A stretch of 6,390 nt of DNA, taken from Parafilimonas sp. Its GTDB lineage: Bacteria > Bacteroidota > Bacteroidia > Chitinophagales > Chitinophagaceae. How positions within the stretch are numbered: position 1 is the first letter of the stretch; the number at the start of each line of letters is the position of its first letter. Shown in pieces: positions 1-6,155 of this stretch. The DNA is taken from positions 1 to 6,390 of the forward strand of contig JAHEZC010000163.1 of assembly GCA_023251275.1 (NCBI GenBank). Reading direction: 5' to 3'. The notes beneath the pieces are model-generated. The model did no database searches and was not told the DNA's origin. It worked only from the letters and a program-made list of their open reading frames with translations. A program made the position numbers and the translations under genes.

Positions 1-840
1 GAACACATTCGTATTAGCAGCATATTGGGGATGATTCTTCTTGCGACAGTTTACATGCCGGGACCGGCTTTGGCAACTTTTATCATACAAAAGTTTATTT
101 ACAAAGAAGGCTTTAAACAATATGGCTGGACCTTTGACAGGAAAGCAATGAAATGGATTTTATTTACACCGCTCATTTTTCTTGCCCTGACATTTTTGAC
201 ATTTGCAATTATAGCGCTTTTCGGCAACTCTCATTTAATAATGCAATTCGGGCAGATTGACTTTTCCCAGGAGAATTTGAATTTTCAATTAAGGGAACTG
301 GCAAGGGATAAAATAGATATTGACAAAATAAAATTGCCGGATATTCCTCCTTTATTGCTCTTCATAGTTATGCTGGTACAGGGAATTATTGGAGGTTCAA
401 CAATTAGTTTACCGTTTATGTTTGGTGAAGAATTTGGATGGAGGGGTCTTATGTTCAAAGAAACATTACAACTCGGTTTTCTGAAAGCAAGTGGTTTTAT
501 CGGACTTGTTTGGGGTATCTGGCATTTGCCGGTTATATTAATGGGACATAATTATCCTAACCATCCTTATCTTGGCATTGCGATGATGTGCTTGTTTACA
601 CTATCTGTATCCCCAATATTTACATACATAAGAGCTAAAACAAAATCAATCCTGGGTTCTTGTATGTTGCATGGAATGATAAATGCAACAGGAGCCATGT
701 ATTCGATTTATATCGCAAATGGAAATGAACTTTACAGTTCCATTGCAGGTTGGGCGGGTATTATCTCAGGAACTATTATAACTATTTCCATCTGTTTACT
801 TGACAAAGAATTTGTGGCAAATTACAGAACAATCAAATAA
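1..840 (+). CDS. CPBP-family intramembrane protease (5' end outside window)
   Basis: Visible are 279 codons, open to the left edge, ending in TAA. The first possible in-window start is a TTG at 25, but the frame is open before it and the first membrane segment appears incomplete, so I treat the gene as truncated by the window. CPBP (Abi/Rce1-like) proteins are multi-pass membrane glutamyl proteases; bacterial members have been linked to peptide maturation, bacteriocin immunity and signalling. All three family motifs are present, numbered from the first visible codon: EExxxR (E143, E144, R148, in the run EEFGWRG), the second motif as WxxxH (W171, H175) and HxxxN (H224, N228). Hydrophobic segments lie near residues 10-30, 50-75, 115-140, 155-182, 190-208 and 245-268. 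The catalytic set looks intact, so it is probably active. The substrate is unknown and no bacteriocin or toxin gene is visible beside it. Confidence 0.9.
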   Translation, partial: EHIRISSILGMILLATVYMPGPALATFIIQKFIYKEGFKQYGWTFDRKAMKWILFTPLIFLALTFLTFAIIALFGNSHLIMQFGQIDFSQENLNFQLRELARDKIDIDKIKLPDIPPLLLFIVMLVQGIIGGSTISLPFMFGEEFGWRGLMFKETLQLGFLKASGFIGLVWGIWHLPVILMGHNYPNHPYLGIAMMCLFTLSVSPIFTYIRAKTKSILGSCMLHGMINATGAMYSIYIANGNELYSSIAGWAGIISGTIITISICLLDKEFVANYRTIK

Positions 841-1125
841 CAACTTTTGCTTATACCACATAATAAATCTGCGCTGAGTTGAGTGGATACCGCGCAGAAC
901 AAAAAAAAAGACATCCAACTAATCGAAGAGACGCCTCACCGCTTGTGAGTGATGAGGTGCGTCTGACACTGTATCCTGAAATGAATTAGGGAATATTTTT
1001 TAAAATAAAGATTGGCGGACAAAGTTGTTCTCATTATACTTTAAATTCAGTTAAAATCTGTTAATCACGTTACGCAGTTTAAACCACCTTGCATGCTGCA
1101 AAGTCATACCGAAAATTTTTAGTCT
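841..1125. other. Intergenic region between protease and barrel genes
   Basis: This 285-base gap between two same-strand genes has no convincing reading frame. It holds two hairpins at 868-898 and 929-964 (described separately), a run of nine A at 901-909, and then an AT-rich stretch leading to the barrel gene. A weak promoter-like pair is visible: TTG at 1012-1014 and TACTTTAA at 1037-1044, a poor match to TAnnTTTG. A small inverted repeat, TTGCA/TGCAA with a 3-base loop, lies at 1089-1101 within the probable leader of the next gene. Confidence 0.6.
868..964 (+). other. Tandem hairpins, possible structured RNA or palindromic repeat
   Basis: Hairpin A is a perfect 7-bp stem, TCTGCGC (868-874) with GCGCAGA (892-898), closing a 17-base loop. 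Hairpin B pairs AGACGC (929-934) with GCGTCT (959-964) and continues, after a 2-base bulge, with CTCA (935-938) to TGAG (953-956). An alternative inner stem CTCAC (935-939)/GTGAG (945-949) competes with it. Loop A contains TGGAT (884-888), complementary to ATCCA (913-917) between the hairpins, so a pseudoknot is possible. The A-run at 901-909 is not a U-tract, so this is not a classical terminator of the upstream + strand gene. It could be a 3' stabilising structure, a dispersed palindromic (REP-like) repeat or a small RNA; the sequence alone does not decide. Confidence 0.4.
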
Positions 1126-1791
1126 ATGAAAAAACGTATTTCACTTGTTACCTTTTGTCTTATTTTACTTGCTCTTACTTCAGAAGCTCAATATTTCCCG
1201 GGCAGAATTCGTCCGCCAAGATACAGGAGATCTTATCCGCGCCAGGTACAACCACGACAGCAATTGCCAAAATTTCAGCCGACTGTTAATCTGAGTATCG
1301 GGTACGGATTTCCTAATCTTGATAAAAATGAGCTTGCACAATTTTATAATGCTTACCAGGGAACATCTGCCCAGAAAGGGCCAATTACCGGGGCCTTTGA
1401 TTACCAGTTCAGCCGCTATATGAGCATTGGCGTGATGGGAACCTATGGTAAAGTGACTGCACCATATTATGATTACAGTTCATCTTCTGCGACACCTTCC
1501 TTTACGGGTTCGCTGGAAAACTGGAGTGTGATGCTGAATATGGTTAATTATATCCCAACATATAATAATCATGTCAATCCTTATTTCAGAACCGCGATCG
1601 GTATCAATAACTGGAAACAAAATTATCTTGATGAAACCGGCGCTAAAGCAGCCATTGTGGATGACCCATCACAGTTTGCTTACCAGGCTTCTTTGGGTGC
1701 AAGATTCAACCTGTCTAAGCAGGCCGGGTTTTACCTCGAAGTCGGGTATGGAAAATATATTTTAAATGGCGGGTTGACATTGCGGTTTTAA
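1126..1791 (+). CDS. Secreted outer-membrane beta-barrel protein
   Basis: A 221-residue protein. Residues 1-21 form a clear Sec signal peptide: MKKR, a hydrophobic core (about 5-18), and a likely signal peptidase I cut after S-E-A, before Q22. Residues 22-50 are an unusual Arg/Pro/Gln-rich linker (seven Arg between 27 and 44). From about residue 53 the chain shows alternating, Gly- and aromatic-rich segments typical of antiparallel membrane strands (around 53-62, 85-95, 98-107, 130-141, 152-162, 184-195 and 201-208). It ends in LRF, the C-terminal aromatic residue typical of proteins inserted by the BAM machinery. This points to a small barrel of the outer-membrane beta-barrel (porin-family-like) class; ligand and role are unknown. 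The ATG at 1126 is chosen because it gives the exact signal peptide. No Shine-Dalgarno site precedes it, which is normal for Bacteroidota. A longer overlapping frame in this region has no protein-like features. Confidence 0.85.
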   Translation: MKKRISLVTFCLILLALTSEAQYFPGRIRPPRYRRSYPRQVQPRQQLPKFQPTVNLSIGYGFPNLDKNELAQFYNAYQGTSAQKGPITGAFDYQFSRYMSIGVMGTYGKVTAPYYDYSSSSATPSFTGSLENWSVMLNMVNYIPTYNNHVNPYFRTAIGINNWKQNYLDETGAKAAIVDDPSQFAYQASLGARFNLSKQAGFYLEVGYGKYILNGGLTLRF

Positions 1792-1809
1792 AAGTACATG
1801 TAGCTTTTA
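1789..1809. terminator. Weak hairpin at end of barrel gene
   Basis: TAAAAG (1789-1794) pairs with CTTTTA (1804-1809) around a 9-base loop; the stop codon is inside the left arm. The stem has only one G-C pair and the U-tract is short, so termination would be weak. It lies between convergent genes, where a bidirectional terminator is expected. Confidence 0.25.
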
Positions 1810-1843
1810 CAAAGTCCTTAAAGACAGGAAAAATGGTTGACGG

Positions 1844-1875
1844 GCAAAAAATAGCGCTCACTTTACTTTTTTTGC
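1844..1875. terminator. Possible A/T-stem bidirectional terminator
   Basis: GCAAAAAA (1844-1851) pairs with TTTTTTGC (1868-1875) around a 16-base loop. The element spans the TGA stop (1858-1860) of the minus-strand AsmA-like gene, whose last codons (Ala-Lys-Lys-Val-Lys) supply one arm. The A arm and T arm give a T-rich end in either direction, but the stem is A-T dominated, so support is weak. Confidence 0.25.
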
Positions 1876-3552
1876 TCCTTGTTCGTAACCGATTGTTTTC
1901 ATAATACCAATAAGTATTGTTTTCCAGATAAGGTTAAAAAAAGATTTGTGCACATCGCGGGTATAAGCGGCCGTTTCTTCTCTTACTGTTTCTCCTGCTT
2001 TAGGATTAGAGGATTTTAATACAAAAGCATTTGCAATAAAGGAAATCAGGTCTTTTTCTTTGAGCTGTCCGGAACTATTATCCGGCTGCAGAATGACAAT
2101 TTTCAAATCGTCGTACAAAAATTTTATGCTCCCCGTTCCTTTGTAATTTGAGCCATCTACATGTGCAGTTATTTCTTTTATGTTAGCCTTATCAATTTTA
2201 AAAAGGCCAAGCGGTTGTGTAACAGGGTTTAATTTTGTTGCATCCATCGTACCTAAATGAACATCCACGGAAAATACGCCTGCATCTGCTTTTGCGAGGT
2301 TAAAAACAAATTCTGCTTTTATTGAGCCTGATTGCATCAACTGCCCGCTTGCATTTATTTTCATTAAAGGATCCCGGGCGATTTTTTCTGAATCATTGGT
2401 CACATTCGTAATAATACCGTTGATATTATTGAAAGTGAGACTGCCTTTCTTGCCCGACTTTGGATTAAGTTCCTCATAAGTCAAATCAAAATCTGTTATT
2501 TTTATTTTACGGATATTCAAAGGAACAGGTGATTTCATTACAAGCTGATGCGGGTATTTGCCCACTTTCGATTTGGGATAAGGAGGCAGATTGCGGTCAG
2601 TATATACCGTTAATTTTCCATGCTCAATCTCAGCTTCTTCCGCTTCAAAAGATTCATCGGAAACAATACCCCACCAGTCTATTTTTTTAAATATGATGTG
2701 ATCAAAATTATTTTCATAACGTTCTTTGATAAAAGAAAGCTTGCGTGTAAATTCTTCTTTGCTGCCTCTCGGAACAACTGCAAAGCCATCTATACGGACA
2801 TCTTTTTTTAATGCATTAATAGAAATTGTATCCATGTTGATGAAATAAAGGCTGTCAGCGGTTCTTAACTTCATTTTTCCCAGCGAAATGCTTGCGTCTT
2901 TTGCGTACAGAAATCTCGTTGTATCAAATTGCGTGAGTGAATCGACAAGTACATCGTCGAATACGATATTTACTTTGTTGAACTTTGTTATTTTATCCTC
3001 ATCATTCTTCAAATAGTTATGATGTATCACATTCATATCCTGCACTATAATTTTTTTTACTGCCAGCCTGTTTACTTCCTGTGATATCCGCTGATACACA
3101 GTTTGAAGACCCGCAGTATCTTTTGCTACATTTATCAGTACCGGTTTTTTATGACAAATTTCCAGTTGCGGTTCACTGATATACAATACGTCGAGGTTTA
3201 TTCTCTTATCTGAAATAAAATCGGGAACATTTATTCCATCTATGATTAAAGTCTTCAAGAATACTTTGTACACATCCGCAGGTCTTCTTCCGTCGCTGTC
3301 AAGTTTTGCAACAACAAGGCTGTCGGGAATAAGGCGCACATTCAGCATAATTAACTTTGACTTCAGCACATCTGCTTCAAGTGTGTCAAATTCCAGCCTG
3401 TAAAGGCTATCGGAGCCAACAATAACGGCCGATTGAAGTTTTTCTCTTATGACCGCGCTGAAATCACTGAGTTTGCGGCTTTTCAGGTAAATAAAAATAC
3501 CGCATGTAATTATTAAAACAACCCCTGCGGCAATTATTAATTTCTTTTTCAT
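1858..3552 (-). CDS. AsmA/DUF748-like membrane-anchored protein
   Basis: 564 residues from the ATG at 3552. A TTG 30 bases upstream is in frame, but the ten residues it adds lack signal character and it overlaps a candidate -10-type element, so the ATG before the MKKKL start is preferred. Residues 4-23 are one hydrophobic anchor after a short basic N-terminus, placing the body in the periplasm. The rest is rich in beta-strand-like repeats. The block from about 329 to 488 resembles Bacteroidota AsmA/DUF748-type proteins: a Pro-rich turn (332-335), a YEE motif (359-361), then segments around N386-D387, M407-K408 and the LYDDLKIVIL stretch (489-498). Residues 537-555 form a hydrophobic or amphipathic C-terminal helix. 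AsmA-like proteins are long bridge-like proteins tied to lipid transport or outer-membrane homeostasis; that role here is inference. It lies 116 bases downstream of rplL on the same strand but beyond a terminator. Confidence 0.75.
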   Translation of the reverse strand: MKKKLIIAAGVVLIITCGIFIYLKSRKLSDFSAVIREKLQSAVIVGSDSLYRLEFDTLEADVLKSKLIMLNVRLIPDSLVVAKLDSDGRRPADVYKVFLKTLIIDGINVPDFISDKRINLDVLYISEPQLEICHKKPVLINVAKDTAGLQTVYQRISQEVNRLAVKKIIVQDMNVIHHNYLKNDEDKITKFNKVNIVFDDVLVDSLTQFDTTRFLYAKDASISLGKMKLRTADSLYFINMDTISINALKKDVRIDGFAVVPRGSKEEFTRKLSFIKERYENNFDHIIFKKIDWWGIVSDESFEAEEAEIEHGKLTVYTDRNLPPYPKSKVGKYPHQLVMKSPVPLNIRKIKITDFDLTYEELNPKSGKKGSLTFNNINGIITNVTNDSEKIARDPLMKINASGQLMQSGSIKAEFVFNLAKADAGVFSVDVHLGTMDATKLNPVTQPLGLFKIDKANIKEITAHVDGSNYKGTGSIKFLYDDLKIVILQPDNSSGQLKEKDLISFIANAFVLKSSNPKAGETVREETAAYTRDVHKSFFNLIWKTILIGIMKTIGYEQGAKKVK

Positions 3553-3579
3553 TGGGTGTAAATGTGCTAAAAAGCATAC

Positions 3580-3587
3580 CAAAGATT
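3580..3587 (-). promoter_or_regulatory. Candidate -7 element for the AsmA-like gene
   Basis: On the minus strand the bases read AATCTTTG, seven of eight to the Bacteroidota TAnnTTTG -7 element, about 27 bases upstream of the ATG at 3552. No TTG or TTTG lies at the usual 19-21-base spacing, so the call is weak. If correct, it excludes the in-frame TTG at 3582 as start codon. Confidence 0.25.
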
Positions 3588-3618
3588 AATTTCCAGCTTA
3601 TATATTTCCATAAACAAC

Positions 3619-3645
3619 AAACCCCATTCTGTGAGAATGAGGTTT
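3619..3645 (-). terminator. Rho-independent terminator after rplL
   Basis: A 12-position stem with one C-A mismatch (3624/3640): AAACC and CATTCT on one arm (3619-3630) pair with AGAATG and GGTTT on the other (3634-3645), closing a 3-base loop. Read on the minus strand the right arm ends GGGGTTT and runs into GTTGTTTA, a T-rich tail. It lies 23 bases past the rplL stop. A second hairpin, TCAATT (3648-3653) with AATTGA (3661-3666), sits between it and the stop. Together they should end most transcription of the ribosomal operon before the AsmA-like gene. Confidence 0.75.
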
Positions 3646-3668
3646 ATTCAATTAATCACGAATTGATT

Positions 3669-4049
3669 TTACACGACTTCTACTTCAGCCCCTGCATCTT
3701 TCAATTTTGTGAATACTCCTTCAGCGTCTGCCTTTGAAACGCCTTCTTTAACAGGCTTTGGAGCGCCGTCAACAAGGTCTTTAGCTTCCTTCAAACCTAA
3801 ACCAGTCAATTCTTTTACAATTTTAACCACATTAAGTTTGTTGGGGCCGGGGCTTTTCAAAATAACATCAAAAGCTGTTTTTTCTTCAACCACAGGCGCT
3901 TCAGCACCTGCAGCGGGCCCTGCTGCAACCGCTACTGCCGCAGCGGCGGGTTCAATACCATACTGTTCTTTCAGAATTTTTGCCAATTCATTAACCTCTT
4001 TTACCGTCAGGCTAACGAGTTGTTCAGCAAATGCTTTTAAGTCTGCCAT
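3669..4049 (-). CDS. rplL: 50S ribosomal protein L7/L12
   Basis: 126 residues beginning [10 protein letters not shown], the usual start of Bacteroidota L7/L12. It forms the flexible ribosomal stalk that recruits and activates translational GTPases (EF-Tu, EF-G, IF2, RF3) and is anchored as dimers on L10. Visible domains: N-terminal dimerisation and L10-binding helices (about 1-32), an Ala-rich hinge (about 35-55), and the compact C-terminal factor-binding domain (about 57-126) with the hallmark [18 protein letters not shown] and [12 protein letters not shown] stretches. The length is normal for the family. An in-frame TTG at 4058 has an AAGGTGG sequence seven bases ahead of it and would add three residues; I keep the ATG at 4049 because the MADLK start is conserved. 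It is the last gene of the L11-L1-L10-L12 cluster, separated from rplJ by 153 bases and followed by a strong terminator, where rpoB would be expected. Confidence 0.98.
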   Translation of the reverse strand: MADLKAFAEQLVSLTVKEVNELAKILKEQYGIEPAAAAVAVAAGPAAGAEAPVVEEKTAFDVILKSPGPNKLNVVKIVKELTGLGLKEAKDLVDGAPKPVKEGVSKADAEGVFTKLKDAGAEVEVV

Positions 4050-4202
4050 TGTTGTCAAATTTTTTCCACCTTCATTGCCTGTGCTCCGGCGGATGTTTAA
4101 AAAAATTTGTTGTTAAATAAAACCCTCAGGCAAGGGCTTTAATGAATTATTGAATTATTTGAATTGTCAGTTTTCTTTACAATCAAACTAATGATAAGTA
4201 AT
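4050..4202 (-). promoter_or_regulatory. rplJ-rplL spacer with candidate attenuator
   Basis: Minus-strand reading: a hairpin with CCCT (4136-4133) pairing with AGGG (4126-4123) around TGCCTG, flanked by A and T residues that extend it, is followed at once by TTTTATTT, a terminator-like arrangement. The loop with one stem base, TTGCCTG (4133-4127), is perfectly complementary to CAGGCAA (4081-4075), 45 bases downstream and 25 bases before the rplL ATG. A short AT-rich tandem repeat of the unit TGAATTATT (about three copies) lies at 4143-4166. The features fit partial termination or a translational switch that adjusts L7/L12 relative to L10, but this is inference. Confidence 0.4.
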
Positions 4203-4730
4203 CTAATTTCCTCTTTCTTCCAAAGCTTTTATAATGCCTGCAAGCTTGCTGCCTGCATTCAGCCCGCTCATCACGTTCTTTACCGGAGACTGCAGCAATG
4301 TAATGATCTCCCCGATAAGATCCTGCTTGCTCTTGAGATTTTTCAGCGCCTCAAGTTCATTTTCGCCCACAAATATATCGCTGTCAATATAAGCTGCTTT
4401 AAAAACGGGCTTTTCGCTTTTGGTATCCTTGCGAAAGCTGCCGATTATCATAGCAGGTTGCTTGGGATTTTCACTGAACATTAAAGCAGTAACTCCATGC
4501 AGGCTTTCATATACACCTGCATATTTTTCAGCATCAATTGATTCAAGGGCCTTACGTATAAGCGTGTTCTTGGCCACTTTCATTTCTACTTCTTTATCAA
4601 AACAAATTCTCCGAAGTTTGTTGATCTGTGCTACCGACAATGCTTCGGTATTGGTGATATAGAAATTATTGAACTGGCTGAACTTTTCTTTGAGCACTTC
4701 AATTATTTCGTTTTTTTTATCTTTAGTCAT
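4203..4730 (-). CDS. rplJ: 50S ribosomal protein L10
   Basis: 175 residues, starting at an ATG in an A-rich context and ending in TAG. L10 is the base of the ribosomal stalk: its N-terminal domain binds the 23S rRNA GTPase-associated region next to L11, and its C-terminal helix carries the L7/L12 dimers. Family features seen: the N-terminal MTKDKKNEIIEVLKEKF helix; the AKNTLIRKAL segment (about 53-62), the usual RNA-binding signature; the HGVTALMFSENPKQPA stretch (about 78-93); and the C-terminal LQSPVKNVMSGLNAGSKLAGIIKAL segment, typical of the phylum. The length matches the family. It starts 49 bases after rplA, too little for a classical L10 leader outside coding sequence. In other bacteria L10 or the L10-L12 complex represses its own mRNA. 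Confidence 0.98.
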   Translation of the reverse strand: MTKDKKNEIIEVLKEKFSQFNNFYITNTEALSVAQINKLRRICFDKEVEMKVAKNTLIRKALESIDAEKYAGVYESLHGVTALMFSENPKQPAMIIGSFRKDTKSEKPVFKAAYIDSDIFVGENELEALKNLKSKQDLIGEIITLLQSPVKNVMSGLNAGSKLAGIIKALEERGN

Positions 4731-4752
4731 AATGCTGTTTTATGTATGCAGT

Positions 4753-4760
4753 CAAATATA
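4753..4760 (-). promoter_or_regulatory. Candidate internal promoter -7 element before rplJ
   Basis: Read on the minus strand the bases are TATATTTG, an exact match to the Bacteroidota TAnnTTTG -7 element, in the 49-base rplA-rplJ gap. A start about six bases downstream would leave a leader of about 15 bases before the rplJ ATG. No TTG or TTTG is seen at the usual -33 spacing, so it may be weak or a chance match in AT-rich DNA. E. coli has a comparable L10 promoter in the same gap. Confidence 0.35.
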
Positions 4761-4779
4761 TTCTTACAATAAATGGCTA

Positions 4780-5475
4780 TCAGCTATGAACGGATTTGGT
4801 ATCAATTGAAATACCCGGACTCATGGAACTTGCCATGCTTAATCCCCTCAAATAAATTCCTTTTGCAGTAGCAGGTTTTAATCTCATAATTGCATTGATC
4901 AATTCATTACCATTAGCAACAATTTTTTCAGGTGTAAATGAAACTCGTCCGATAGATGCATGCACAATCCCAGCCTTATCAACTTTGAATGCAATCTTAC
5001 CACCTTTCACTTCATTTACTGCTGCTGCCACATCGTTTGTAACTGTACCTGTTTTTGGGTTGGGCATCAGGTTGCGCGGTCCGAGAATTTTACCGAGCTT
5101 ACCGATTTTAGGCATTACCGAAGGTGTTGCTACAATTACATCCACGTCTGTCCATCCGCCTTCTATCTTTTGAATAAATTCATCGAGGCCCGCATAATCG
5201 GCGCCTGCAGCTTTTGCGTCGGCTTCTTTGTCAGGTGTGCACAAAACGAGTACCCGTTTGGTTTTGCCGGTTCCATGCGGCAGTTTGACCGTGCCACGCA
5301 CCTGCTGGTCGGCTTTTTTTGGATCAACGCCCAATCGTATATGCAGGTCAACTGAAGCATCGAATTTTGCTGTATTTACATCTTTAACCATTGCAGAAGC
5401 CTCTTTCAAAGTATATTCTTTGCTTTTATCAATTTTGGTTTCTGCTGCTTTTCTTTTTTTTGCGATTCTTGCCAT
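4780..5475 (-). CDS. rplA: 50S ribosomal protein L1
   Basis: 231 residues starting MARIAKKRK, ending in TGA. L1 forms the mobile L1 stalk near the E site, helps release deacylated tRNA, and in many bacteria represses the rplK-rplA mRNA by binding a leader that mimics its 23S site. Signatures seen: the [15 protein letters not shown] strand region (36-49), [12 protein letters not shown] (60-71), and the rRNA-binding [16 protein letters not shown] block (131-146); E. coli has GPRGLMPNPK here, so Asn replaces Gly at residue 135. The [20 protein letters not shown] tail (206-225) is normal. Length fits the family (about 229-236). It starts 46 bases after rplK. That gap holds the 10-base palindrome AAGGATCCTT (5490-5499), with no clear Shine-Dalgarno role. 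Confidence 0.98.
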   Translation of the reverse strand: MARIAKKRKAAETKIDKSKEYTLKEASAMVKDVNTAKFDASVDLHIRLGVDPKKADQQVRGTVKLPHGTGKTKRVLVLCTPDKEADAKAAGADYAGLDEFIQKIEGGWTDVDVIVATPSVMPKIGKLGKILGPRNLMPNPKTGTVTNDVAAAVNEVKGGKIAFKVDKAGIVHASIGRVSFTPEKIVANGNELINAIMRLKPATAKGIYLRGLSMASSMSPGISIDTKSVHS

Positions 5476-5521
5476 TTGAAATAAGTTTTAAGGATCCTTC
5501 ACTAACAGGAAAAGATAAATT

Positions 5522-5965
5522 TTAGTTCTGCCACGGGGCAGCGCCCTCAACAGTGATACCGAGGCTGCGGGCAGTTCCTGCAATCATTTTCATAGCGCTT
5601 TCAACAGTAAAACAATTGAGGTCCGGCATTTTATCTTTGGCAATTGCTTCCACTTGTGCCCATGTAACTTTACCTACCTTGTTGCGGTTGCTTTCCTTAG
5701 AACCTTTTTGGGTTTTAGCAGCTTCGAGCAACTGAACAGCAGCAGGAGGAGTTTTAATAATGAAGTCGAAAGACTTATCCACATAAACCGTGATGAGAAC
5801 GGGGAGCACTTTTCCTATTTTGTCTTGTGTCCTGGCATTGAACTGTTTGCAGAATTCCATTATATTGATGCCTTTGGAACCGAGTGCAGGACCTATCGGG
5901 GGAGCAGGATTGGCGCTGCCGCCTTTTACCTGGAGCTTTACAAAACCGGTGATTTCTTTTGCCAT
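5522..5965 (-). CDS. rplK: 50S ribosomal protein L11
   Basis: 147 residues from the ATG at 5965 ([13 protein letters not shown]), ending in TAA. L11 binds the 23S GTPase-associated centre with L10 and, in bacteria with stringent control, is needed for RelA-type sensing of uncharged tRNA. Conserved N-domain: the [12 protein letters not shown] proline motif (about 18-29) with [13 protein letters not shown] following. The C-terminal RNA-binding domain includes [13 protein letters not shown] (about 71-83), NKVGKVT (about 94-100) and the [10 protein letters not shown] signature (about 128-137). The frame stays open to a TTG at 6004, but the 13 residues it adds are not family-like and the MAKE start is conserved. 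It is the first gene of the cluster; the usual upstream neighbours nusG and secE are absent, and an unrelated divergent gene takes their place. Confidence 0.98.
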   Translation of the reverse strand: MAKEITGFVKLQVKGGSANPAPPIGPALGSKGINIMEFCKQFNARTQDKIGKVLPVLITVYVDKSFDFIIKTPPAAVQLLEAAKTQKGSKESNRNKVGKVTWAQVEAIAKDKMPDLNCFTVESAMKMIAGTARSLGITVEGAAPWQN

Positions 5966-6098
5966 TAAATTAAATTTTATTGGTTCAAACGCCTCCTCGC
6001 ACAATCATCATAATTTTATTGAATGATGAAGGGAGAGACTCCCAAACTTTTCCCACCATTTGGCGGGAGTAAATTATTCTTATCAAAAGAACTTTTGG
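5966..6098 (-). promoter_or_regulatory. Structured 5' leader of the rplK operon
   Basis: From the expected transcription start near 6096-6099 to the rplK ATG is about 130 bases. On the minus strand it can form four hairpins in order: CAAAAG/CTTTTG (6084-6097, tight loop), TCCCGCC/GGTGGGA (6051-6068, 4-base loop, perfect with one G-U), GGGAG/CTCCC (6031-6043, 3-base loop), and TCATCAT/ATGATGA (6005-6029, 11-base loop, perfect). The second and third can rearrange: ACTCCC (6070-6065) pairs perfectly with GGGAGT (6043-6038). A GAGGAGG sequence (5998-5992) lies 26 bases before the ATG, too far to be an ordinary ribosome-binding site. This is a good place for L1 feedback on rplK-rplA, but I cannot confirm the L1 site. 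Confidence 0.5.
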
Positions 6099-6103
6099 GG
6101 CGG

Positions 6104-6133
6104 CAAAGATAGCGGAAATATTCACGCAGCAAA
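6104..6133 (-). promoter_or_regulatory. Bacteroidota-type promoter of the rplK-rplA-rplJ-rplL operon
   Basis: On the minus strand TTTG (6133-6130) is followed after 18 bases by TATCTTTG (6111-6104), an exact match to the Bacteroidota housekeeping -33 (TTTG) and -7 (TAnnTTTG) pair at nearly the usual spacing. It is the only two-part match I find in this intergenic region and faces rplK, so it is the likely main promoter of the ribosomal cluster. Confidence 0.7.
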
Positions 6134-6155
6134 GTTTTGAAGAAAAGTTTTTTAG

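Noticed and set aside
868..909. Rho-independent terminator of the CPBP gene
   Set aside because: The stem is followed by a run of A, not T, on the + strand, so it lacks the required U-tract.
1..1125. Bacteriocin-immunity or Abi-type defence locus around the CPBP protease
   Set aside because: CPBP proteins can have such roles, but no small peptide, toxin, transporter or other defence gene is visible next to it.
1089..1289. 66-codon plus-strand frame overlapping the start of the barrel gene
   Set aside because: It starts at a TTG, is Cys-, Tyr- and Ser-rich without a pattern, and overlaps the signal-peptide frame that is clearly real.
3709..4116. Long plus-strand open frame opposite rplL
   Set aside because: It is antisense to L7/L12, Ala/Ser/Thr/Pro-rich as expected from the complement of an Ala-rich gene, and shows no domain character.
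4731..4779. Classical L10 leader RNA
   Set aside because: The gap is 49 bases and shows no long stem with a kink-turn-like loop, so the feature is not supported here.
4895..5479. Several plus-strand open frames opposite rplA
   Set aside because: All lie antisense to a fully conserved L1 gene and lack family features, so they are shadows of the coding strand.
5490..5499. Palindrome AAGGATCCTT in the rplK-rplA gap
   Set aside because: A 10-base palindrome has no loop for an RNA hairpin, and a single copy within an operon gap gives no support for an operator.
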